Shown: one piece after another, positions 1 through 5,247 of the stretch
Numbering within the stretch: position 1 is the stretch's first letter
How the letters are laid out: every line of letters begins with the position of its first letter
Source: Actinomycetota bacterium
Lineage (GTDB): Bacteria > Actinomycetota > Acidimicrobiia > Acidimicrobiales > Ilumatobacteraceae
DNA: 6,352 nt
Assembly: GCA_026393655.1 (NCBI GenBank)
Contig: JAPKZT010000191.1
Coordinates: 1-6,352, forward strand
Reading direction: 5' to 3'
Position numbers and translations under genes: made by a program
Notes under the pieces: generated by a model
Database searches by the model: none
What the model was told of the DNA's origin: nothing
Seen by the model: only the letters and a program-made list of their open reading frames with translations

Positions 1-279
1 ATAGTCGCACGCAATTGGCATTGCCGAGAAGGCGAACTAGACATTGTTGCAATCTCGGCGAGCGCTACTGGCGTGGTCATTGCCGTCGTTGAAGTCAAGG
101 CTCGGGCCACAACTAGTTTCGGCTCACCTTTTGAAGCGGTAACGCAAGTCAAACAAAAAAAGTTACGCATCGCTGCGACAAAATTTCTCGCTACTCATCC
201 TGAACTACATGGCGAAATTCGATTTGACGTCGTTGCCGTATTAGGTACGCAACTTGAAGTGTTGCACAACGCGTTTTAG
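1..279 (+). CDS. yraN: YraN/UPF0102 family protein, 3' part (start lies outside the window)
   Basis: The reading frame is open from base 1 to the TAG at 277-279 and gives the last 92 residues of a protein that is usually about 115-125 residues, so roughly the first 25-30 are missing. The family has a restriction-endonuclease-like (PD-(D/E)XK) fold, and its biological role is unsettled. Visible family motifs are NWHCREGELDIVA near the left edge (Glu12 and Asp14 of the visible part), VVEVKAR (Glu31 and Lys33, the putative nuclease core), a G-P-EAV-Q-KQKKL stretch, and the closing RFDVVAV. In many bacteria yraN sits with rnhB, comM and dprA, so this is probably the chromosomal backbone next to the phosphonate cluster. 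Its stop codon overlaps the stop of the opposing phnZ-like gene. Assignment is firm; function is not. Confidence 0.9.
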   Translation: MVARNWHCREGELDIVAISASATGVVIAVVEVKARATTSFGSPFEAVTQVKQKKLRIAATKFLATHPELHGEIRFDVVAVLGTQLEVLHNAF

Positions 280-821
280 TTTGCGAGTTTGGTCATGATT
301 TCTGAAAAGTGAGAAAACGGAGCCACTTTAAGGCCGATGATTTTGCCACCCTCGTCCCATCTGCGCAAGGCAACCGCGGCAGAAAACGAAGGATGATTTT
401 CAAAACGGTTGACTTCATCTTTGCTCATCACGCCACCTTGAATATTTAAACTACGCACTGAGCCAACAGATAAAGAGTCAAAATAATCAGGTTCAACAGT
501 GCACAAATAACGCTTCGCCTCGACGTGCATTGCAATTGGGGCAGTTACACCTGCCGAAAATAAATTCGCCAAGACACGTGCTCCGACGGCTTCGTGACTG
601 TCATTGACCGAGATATCAACTTCGCCTTGCTCGTTCTCTAGATGCACAAGATGTCCGATGTCATGAAGCAGAGCAGCAACAATAAGTTCACCATTTGATC
701 CAGATTGTTCGGCGAGAGTTGCCGTTTGCAATGCGTGATCAATTTGAGAAATCTTTTCGTCGTAGACGTTTGATCCCCATTTTTCGTAAAGATCTAAAAT
801 ATTGTCGATTTCTAACCTCAT
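276..821 (-). CDS. phnZ: PhnZ-like HD-domain mixed-valent diiron oxygenase (C-P bond cleavage)
   Basis: The product (181 residues; PhnZ is about 190) matches the phosphonate-operon HD family. PhnZ uses a mixed-valent Fe(II)/Fe(III) centre and O2 to cleave (R)-1-hydroxy-2-aminoethylphosphonate to glycine and phosphate in the cytoplasm. All six expected metal ligands are visible: His29 (QIDHALQ), His53-Asp54 (ALLHDIGH), His76 (DSHEAVGA), His99 (MHVEAKRYL) and Asp156 (RRWDEGGK). Lys103, matching the phosphonate-contacting Lys108 of PhnZ, is present, as are an IQGG-M motif at 127-132 and Arg153. Glu22 aligns with PhnZ Glu27, which recognises the substrate amine, but the position of the gating Tyr24 is Val19, with Tyr20 next to it. 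The alignment is from memory. The ATG overlaps the phnY stop by 4 nt (ATGA on the minus strand), implying translational coupling. Related enzymes acting on methyl- or trimethylaminoethyl-phosphonate are alternatives. Confidence 0.9.
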   Translation of the reverse strand: MRLEIDNILDLYEKWGSNVYDEKISQIDHALQTATLAEQSGSNGELIVAALLHDIGHLVHLENEQGEVDISVNDSHEAVGARVLANLFSAGVTAPIAMHVEAKRYLCTVEPDYFDSLSVGSVRSLNIQGGVMSKDEVNRFENHPSFSAAVALRRWDEGGKIIGLKVAPFSHFSEIMTKLAN

Positions 822-1594
822 TTGACCTTCTTTCCTCTGAAATCATCAATTAACGAAAGGCGCACTGCGTCGCCCGTTTGAGAATGATTGGCAAATTCTT
901 CGAGTTTTAGTTTGTAGTACCCTTCGCGCAAGTCGCCTTCGCTGAGCGCATTGAATGTTGGGTACACGGCTCGACGATCTCGTTTTGAGTTGTTGTCTCC
1001 GCTTCGATGAGGCGTTAGCGAATGAAACCAAAGAGTTTGACCTGCTCGCAATTCAACTGGTTTCCAAGTCATTGTTGTAACAATGTCTTGGCGAATGCAA
1101 CCGTTTTCATGCATTGGTAGAAGGTTGCTATGTGCACCAGAAACGATCTCAAGGCAACCGTTTTCGATTGTCGAGTCGTCGACTGCGATCATGCATGAGA
1201 CATGCGAGTCAACGAACGGGTAGGCCGGTGCATCTTGGTGTGGCTCCCAGCCTGCTCCACCGGCAAGTTTGTAGTTGATTTTCTCTTTGTACAGAACCGC
1301 TGGCTCATTCAACAAGAGCGACGCGGTAGCGATCATTTGCCCAGCGGTTAGTAACTCTCTAAGTCCATCATGAAACGGTGTGAAATATTCGGTGCGACAG
1401 AGTTTTGCCCCCGATTCGGTTTGCTCGTAGTGGTTTAACCAATTACCGGAGTCTCCCCAGTTTTGTACTTCGTCTATCCACTTGCGAAATTTTTCTATTT
1501 CTTCATCTGTCAGAGTTTCTGTTAATAGCCAGCCGTTTTTCGAAAAATGATCAACGTCGGCACTCGAGATCTCGTGGCGAGTAGGTGCTTCCAT
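818..1594 (-). CDS. phnY: PhnY-like Fe(II)/2-oxoglutarate-dependent phosphonate dioxygenase (PhyH superfamily)
   Basis: A phytanoyl-CoA-dioxygenase-like protein. PhnY hydroxylates carbon 1 of 2-aminoethylphosphonate using O2 and 2-oxoglutarate, giving the substrate of PhnZ. Counting from an upstream GTG at 1624 (268 residues), the iron triad is His129-x-Asp131 (EPHQDAPAYPF) and His206 (LTPHRSGDN), with Arg215-Arg218 just after as the 2-oxoglutarate carboxylate anchor candidates. The AGGAGWEPHQD and NGCLEIVSGAH motifs are typical of the superfamily. I prefer the ATG at 1594 (258 residues). It lies 7 bases after a minus-strand TACCGT box, fitting a leaderless transcript, and the conserved part begins soon after. 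The GTG at 1624 has no evident Shine-Dalgarno sequence. The fold alone would not fix the substrate; the coupled PhnZ partner and nearby phosphonate importer do. TmpA-like or methylphosphonate-active (PhnY*) specificity remains possible. Confidence 0.87.
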   Translation of the reverse strand: MEAPTRHEISSADVDHFSKNGWLLTETLTDEEIEKFRKWIDEVQNWGDSGNWLNHYEQTESGAKLCRTEYFTPFHDGLRELLTAGQMIATASLLLNEPAVLYKEKINYKLAGGAGWEPHQDAPAYPFVDSHVSCMIAVDDSTIENGCLEIVSGAHSNLLPMHENGCIRQDIVTTMTWKPVELRAGQTLWFHSLTPHRSGDNNSKRDRRAVYPTFNALSEGDLREGYYKLKLEEFANHSQTGDAVRLSLIDDFRGKKVK

Positions 1595-1601
1595 ACTCAA
1601 G

Positions 1602-1607
1602 ACGGTA
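1602..1607 (-). promoter_or_regulatory. Candidate -10 box for phnYZ (leaderless)
   Basis: On the minus strand TACCGT fits TAnnnT and lies 7 bases before the ATG at 1594, so transcription could begin at or beside the start codon. A weak -35-like ATGACT lies about 19 bases upstream. There is no ribosome binding site before this ATG. If the GTG at 1624 is the real start, this box would be inside the gene and the call fails. Confidence 0.35.
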
Positions 1608-1624
1608 GTTGGTTGAAATAACAC

Positions 1625-1726
1625 AAGTCATATTCAATTGGCGAAAAGTTATTAGTTTGAGAAAAATTAGGGTGAGTTCAATTCTCCATTAACTTCAAAT
1701 TCATTTGTGTTTCGTAGATTCGGCGT
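1625..1726. promoter_or_regulatory. Divergent control region between phnYZ and the secreted protein/phnDCE genes
   Basis: This AT-rich gap of about 100 bases separates the two divergent transcription units, so it must hold at least one of the two promoters and is the natural place for a shared phosphate-responsive regulator to bind. TTCAA-TT motifs recur at about 1633, 1677 and 1694; the last two are 17 bases apart. I could not match a canonical Pho box: neither the 11-base GTTCA-type direct repeats of Streptomyces PhoP nor the E. coli type is clear. Confidence 0.5.
1715..1720 (+). promoter_or_regulatory. Candidate -10 box for the secreted propeller gene (leaderless)
   Basis: TAGATT fits the actinobacterial TAnnnT -10 pattern and ends 6 bases before the ATG at 1727, the spacing expected when the mRNA starts at the start codon. 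No Shine-Dalgarno sequence is present in CGGCGT just before the ATG. I see no good -35 at 16-18 bases, which is common for such promoters. Confidence 0.45.
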
Positions 1727-3424
1727 ATGAAAAAACTAAACATCACCCTTGTCCTATCAATCATGACTGCGTCAATTTTTGGTGCAGGCGCTAATGCCCT
1801 CGGCGGAAGCACTACTTCAAATGCACCAAATGGTTCAGAACTAAAACTTCTTGCCAGCTATTCCACAGGTTCAGGCATTGCAGGTGCCGAGATTTCAGCG
1901 GTAGACTCGAAGTCAAAGCGCTTGTTCATTACGAACGGCAAAACAAATTCAATCGAGATTGTTGATATTTCAAATGCCAAAAAGCCAAAACTAATCAAGA
2001 GCGTTTCGTTTACTGATAAAGGCGTCACCGGCATTCAAAGTGTTGCAGCCCAAAATGGCGTCGTCGTTGTTGCGACATCTGTTGGCGAAGCAACTTCGGC
2101 CGGAAAAGTATTTGTTATGGATACAAACGGGGTACTTCGCGCTGGTGCAACCGACGGTGTGACCGTTGGTGTCTTGCCGGACTCAATTCACATTTCACCT
2201 AACGGTCGATACGTGATTACTGCTGACGAAGCTCAACCAAAAAATTATTGTTTAACCAATGGAGTTCTTACTGAGACTTCAGATCCGAAAGGTTCTGTTT
2301 CGATTATTGACCTTCAAGCAAAATCACTTTCTGCAACAGTTTTAGATTTCTCGACTTTCAATGACCGCAAATCTGCAATTACTTATGCTGGTGGTCGTGT
2401 TTTTGGCCCAGGTGCAACTGTTGCCCAAGACCTTGAACCAGAATATGTGACTATTTCACCTGATGGTTCAACAGCATGGGTTACTTTGCAAGAGAACAAC
2501 GCAATTGCGACCGTAGATCTCGCAACGAAATCAATTGTTGGAATCTCCGGTCTTGGTTTTAAGAACCATAACCTCTACAACACTGGGCTTGACTCAAGCG
2601 ACAGGGACAATGTGATTGATATTGGTGCGCGAAATATTCAAGGCATGTACCAACCAGACGCAATTGGTTCAGTTGTTGCTGGTGGAAATACGTATTTGTT
2701 CACTGCGAACGAAGGTGACGCGCGAGAGTACCCATGCTTGATGGGTGGCACTGACGCAACAAAACTTGAGGCCGAAGATCTTCGTCTCAGTGCGGCGGGT
2801 GACTCAACTCTTAGTTCAACCTTCAAGTCAGACGCTGTTGCTGGACGAATGAAAGTGACTCCGTTTTCTCCAGCGAGCGTTTCAGGAATCGCTATAACAA
2901 CGAACACGAAAGTTTCGACACCTTATTCTTTCGGAGCTCGATCGTTCTCGGTATGGAAGGCCCCAACTCTTGAAGGTGTTTTCCCTGCTCAAAGAGTTTT
3001 TGACTCAGGCGATGAAATTGAAAGAATTATCGCGAATGAGAGACCAAAATTGTTTAACGCAGACTGGAACACAACAACTGGTTTAGTAAGTTCATTTGAA
3101 TCACGTAGCGGTTCAAAAGGTCCTGAGCCAGAAGGCTTAGCAATCGGAACCGCCTACGGTCGAACATGGATGATTCTCGTACTTGAGCGTGACAGCGGAG
3201 TCATGCTCTACGACATAACCGATCCAGTCAAGCCTCAATTTCGTCAATACTTGAATACTTCGATACCAGGTGGCGACATAATTCTGGGCACTGCTGGAAA
3301 CGTCTCGCCAGAAGGTGCGTTGTTCTTAGACGGCAAAAATAGCCCGACTGGCAAGCCAATGTTCGTGATCTCGTATGAATTGTCAGGCACAGTCGCAATG
3401 TTTGAATTGACTGCTCCGAAGTGA
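1727..3424 (+). CDS. Secreted choice-of-anchor I family beta-propeller protein
   Basis: A 565-residue exported protein. Residues 1-24 form a Sec signal peptide (KK, hydrophobic core, probable cleavage after Ala-Asn-Ala). The rest is beta-rich with propeller-like blades: RLFITNGKTNSIEIVDIS (65-82), a block with HISPNGRYVITADE (155-168), YVTISPDGSTAWVT (240-253) and a C-terminal blade with VMLYDITDP (492-500). Family hallmarks are TANEGDAREY (326-335), SFGARSFSVW (401-410), DSGDEIERI (426-434) and GPEPEGLAIG (465-474). Homologues are often annotated as alkaline phosphatase-like or mesenchyme-specific glycoprotein-like; I know of no proven activity. Acidic residues in the conserved motifs could bind metal, but that is a guess. 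No LPXTG, lipobox or C-terminal membrane segment is present, so it is probably released or loosely wall-bound. It reads in the same direction as phnDCE, with only 77 bases to the preferred phnD start, suggesting a link to phosphorus scavenging. Confidence 0.8.
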   Translation: MKKLNITLVLSIMTASIFGAGANALGGSTTSNAPNGSELKLLASYSTGSGIAGAEISAVDSKSKRLFITNGKTNSIEIVDISNAKKPKLIKSVSFTDKGVTGIQSVAAQNGVVVVATSVGEATSAGKVFVMDTNGVLRAGATDGVTVGVLPDSIHISPNGRYVITADEAQPKNYCLTNGVLTETSDPKGSVSIIDLQAKSLSATVLDFSTFNDRKSAITYAGGRVFGPGATVAQDLEPEYVTISPDGSTAWVTLQENNAIATVDLATKSIVGISGLGFKNHNLYNTGLDSSDRDNVIDIGARNIQGMYQPDAIGSVVAGGNTYLFTANEGDAREYPCLMGGTDATKLEAEDLRLSAAGDSTLSSTFKSDAVAGRMKVTPFSPASVSGIAITTNTKVSTPYSFGARSFSVWKAPTLEGVFPAQRVFDSGDEIERIIANERPKLFNADWNTTTGLVSSFESRSGSKGPEPEGLAIGTAYGRTWMILVLERDSGVMLYDITDPVKPQFRQYLNTSIPGGDIILGTAGNVSPEGALFLDGKNSPTGKPMFVISYELSGTVAMFELTAPK

Positions 3425-3466
3425 CCGAACTTTAGTAACAACAAAATAACTACTTTAAAACTCAAA

Positions 3467-3472
3467 TATAAA
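3467..3472 (+). promoter_or_regulatory. Candidate -10 box upstream of phnD
   Basis: TATAAA lies 29 bases before the preferred phnD ATG at 3502, leaving a short 5' leader that would contain the AAAGGGA ribosome binding site. No clear -35 is visible. No intrinsic terminator is seen between the preceding gene (stop 3422-3424) and this point, so read-through from the upstream gene is equally possible. Confidence 0.3.
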
Positions 3473-3486
3473 AATTAACCACGATG

Positions 3487-3493
3487 AAAGGGA
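3487..3493 (+). promoter_or_regulatory. Ribosome binding site that sets the phnD start
   Basis: AAAGGGA is the best Shine-Dalgarno-like sequence around the phnD 5' end. It lies 8 bases before the ATG at 3502 and within the coding part of the longer reading (ATG 3484), which favours 3502 over 3484. A second weaker option is GAGGG about 4 bases before the ATG at 3529, which would give an ideal signal peptide starting MVRRHSVRL. Confidence 0.5.
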
Positions 3494-3501
3494 CAATTAA
3501 A

Positions 3502-4359
3502 ATGAATATCTTCAAAAGCGAGGGCTCAATGGTTCGTCGCCATTCAGTTCGATTGATAACTGCAGCAGCGCTTGCATTATCGGTTTCGTTTCCAATTGCA
3601 ACATTGGCAGCGCCATCAGTTAAAGCCGGTGACACATGTGCAAAGACATCCTTAAATAAGACAAGCGGAAGTTTTAAGTGCACTTACTCAACGGCAACAA
3701 AAAAATACACATGGCAAGCAACACGTGTCGGCTGGCCAACGAAACTCATCATTGGTGCTGTGCCTTCAGAGAACGCTGCGTCAATGACTTTGCGATATCA
3801 AAACTTCGTCAAGTTGATAAGCCAGGCAACTGGTTTGCCAGTCGAGTTTTATGCGGCAACAGACTATGCAGGTGTTATCGAAGCGCAAGTGGCAGGAAGA
3901 GTCGACATGGCGTTTTACGGTCCATTCTCGTACGTACTTGCCAAAGCTCGCGGAGCGAAGATAGAGCCAATTGGTGCTGCGATTCCATCAGCAACTGGAA
4001 AGCCTGGCTATTACAGCTACGGCATCACCAATGCATCACGCTCTGATATCAAGTCAATCAAGGACTTCAAAGGCAAGAATGTTTGCTTTGTAGTCAAGAC
4101 CGTCTGGAAGAGCGAAGTAATTGCCGGATCGCCGATGGCGGTTCGCATTGATTTGCCAAAAGATCTGGTCGAAATAATTCGGACAACGGTGCTTGAAAAA
4201 GCAAACGTGCCGGGTTTTGTCGCTGCGGGTTTGTGTGCGACTGCGACTGATTGTCGAATCATTGAAGACAAGTCGTGGGGTTTCACAAAAGTTGTTGACA
4301 GCTACTACGACGGAATTCGTCAAGTTTGTGAAGCAACTCGTTCTACTAAGTGTCGATAA
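3502..4359 (+). CDS. phnD: PhnD-like phosphonate-binding protein, apparently lacking part of lobe 2
   Basis: Substrate-binding component of a phosphonate ABC importer (periplasmic-binding-protein type II; PhnD/SsuA-like). It has 285 residues from ATG 3502; starts at 3484 and 3529 are also possible. Domains: signal peptide (hydrophobic core about 18-37, cleavage near Ala-Ala-Pro), then a short module with Cys46, Cys60 and Trp71 (GDTC...KCTY...YTW), then lobe 1 from KLIIGAVPSENA (81-92) through GVIEAQVAGRVDMAFYGPFSYV (124-145), and the hinge region with GYYSYGITNASRSDIKSIKD (169-188). After GKNVCFV (191-197) the family continues with a D-P-x-S-T-S-G phosphonate-binding loop and about 60-75 more residues bearing further pocket residues. 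Here the text jumps straight to KTVWKSEVIAGSPMAV (199-214), which normally comes after that segment. The C-terminal part is normal (WGFTKVVDSYYDGIRQVC). Family identity is strong, but ligand binding by the encoded protein is doubtful. No stop or frameshift is present. Confidence 0.85.
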   Translation: MNIFKSEGSMVRRHSVRLITAAALALSVSFPIATLAAPSVKAGDTCAKTSLNKTSGSFKCTYSTATKKYTWQATRVGWPTKLIIGAVPSENAASMTLRYQNFVKLISQATGLPVEFYAATDYAGVIEAQVAGRVDMAFYGPFSYVLAKARGAKIEPIGAAIPSATGKPGYYSYGITNASRSDIKSIKDFKGKNVCFVVKTVWKSEVIAGSPMAVRIDLPKDLVEIIRTTVLEKANVPGFVAAGLCATATDCRIIEDKSWGFTKVVDSYYDGIRQVCEATRSTKCR

Positions 4360-4367
4360 GTCTCATA

Positions 4368-4377
4368 ATTAGCTAAT
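4368..4377. repeat. 10-bp perfect palindrome between phnD and phnC
   Basis: ATTAGCTAAT is self-complementary over 10 bases, lies 8 bases after the phnD stop and has no loop. It is too short and AT-rich to terminate transcription. It could be a protein-binding half or chance in AT-rich spacer DNA. Confidence 0.25.
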
Positions 4378-4410
4378 AACCAGATATTAACTAGAAGCGA
4401 TCTCGTACCT

Positions 4411-5247
4411 ATGTCAAAAATATTTTCGGTCGATGCCGACCCGATTGTAAGTTTGACAAAGGTCTCGAAACGATTTGCAACTGGAACCCTTGCGCTCGAC
4501 GATGTTGATCTCGTCGTGCCAAGGGGCCAGTTGTTATCTCTAATCGGTCAGTCTGGTTCTGGTAAGTCAACACTGCTCAGACACATCAACGGATTACACA
4601 AGCCAACTGGCGGAGAAGTTCTCGTGATGGGATGCAACGTTGGTGACGCAAAGTCAAAAGAGTTGCGTCAGATTCGTAAAAATATTGGTTTTGTGTTTCA
4701 ACAGTTCGGTTTGGTTGGTCGGGCCACCTGTCTAGAAAATGTTTTGACCGGGGCACTCGGACGACTTGGTGGTCCACGGTACGGGTTAGTTAGTTATCCA
4801 AAAGCACTTCGTCGCGAGGCTTTTGAACATCTTGAGCGCGTTGGGCTTGAAAGTCAAGCGTTTCAGCGTGCAGACACTCTTTCTGGTGGACAGATGCAGC
4901 GTGTTGCAATTGCAAGAAGTTTGATGCAACAACCGGTGATGTTGCTTGCCGATGAGCCAGTTGCATCGCTTGACCCAGAGTCAAGCGCTCAAGTGCTTGA
5001 GTTGTTGCTCAAAATTTCTATCGAAGAAAAAATGACAGTAATCGTTACGTTGCATCAAGTTGAACTTGCAATCGGTTGGGCCAATCGAATCGTTGGTTTA
5101 CGCGAGGGAAAAGTAGTTCTTGATCGTTCAGCCATTGGATTAACTCAAGAAGATGTAATGGATGTTTATCGGCGTGCCGATCGTAGTAATGATTTAACTA
5201 ATCAAGAAGCAGAGTTTCCTGAATCAGTTGATTCTTTGAGTTCGTAA
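4411..5247 (+). CDS. phnC: Phosphonate ABC transporter ATP-binding protein PhnC
   Basis: A 278-residue cytoplasmic ATPase that drives phosphonate import through PhnE. Every ABC motif is intact: Walker A GQSGSGKST (46-54, with Gln where PhnC usually has Pro), Q-loop Gln97-Gln98 (FVFQQFGL), signature LSGGQMQRVAIAR (157-169), Walker B VMLLADEP (176-183, catalytic Glu182), D-loop SLD (186-188) and switch His215 (TLHQVELA). The ADEPVASLDPESS run and the RHINGLHKPTGGEV segment after Walker A are typical of PhnC among ABC ATPases. The C-terminal 30 residues are acidic and look unstructured. It starts 51 bases after phnD, with no good Shine-Dalgarno sequence (AGAAG is 13 bases away, too far). Its TAA shares one base with the phnE ATG (TAATG). 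PtxA or HtxD (phosphite/hypophosphite importers) are related, but the PhnYZ context favours phosphonate. Confidence 0.93.
   Translation: MSKIFSVDADPIVSLTKVSKRFATGTLALDDVDLVVPRGQLLSLIGQSGSGKSTLLRHINGLHKPTGGEVLVMGCNVGDAKSKELRQIRKNIGFVFQQFGLVGRATCLENVLTGALGRLGGPRYGLVSYPKALRREAFEHLERVGLESQAFQRADTLSGGQMQRVAIARSLMQQPVMLLADEPVASLDPESSAQVLELLLKISIEEKMTVIVTLHQVELAIGWANRIVGLREGKVVLDRSAIGLTQEDVMDVYRRADRSNDLTNQEAEFPESVDSLSS

Noticed and set aside
846..1031. Small minus-strand open frame inside phnY
   Set aside because: It lies wholly inside the well-supported phnY frame, has arginine/serine-rich out-of-frame composition and no family resemblance.
1671..1710. A PhoP/RegX3-type Pho box upstream of the propeller gene
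   Set aside because: GTTCA/CTTCA-like words occur, but at spacings of 17 and 6 bases, not the regular 11-base repeats expected, and AT-rich spacer DNA yields such words by chance.
1727..3424. Naming the secreted protein as an alkaline phosphatase because of its location and common database labels
   Set aside because: No PhoA, PhoX or PhoD catalytic motif could be identified. The visible motifs fit the choice-of-anchor I propeller family, so only a positional link to phosphorus is claimed.
3425..3501. Terminator or small gene between the propeller gene and phnD
   Set aside because: No stem-loop and no open frame with a ribosome binding site was seen; the spacer is simply AT-rich with one possible -10 box.
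4017..4323. Two minus-strand open frames antisense to phnD
   Set aside because: Composition and lack of start signals mark them as shadows of phnD. They also do not account for its missing segment.
3484..4359. Explaining the PhnD anomaly as a frameshift or as two genes
   Set aside because: Conserved motifs before and after the junction are in the same frame with no stop, so a frameshift is not needed. The missing loop is not found in the other frames nearby.
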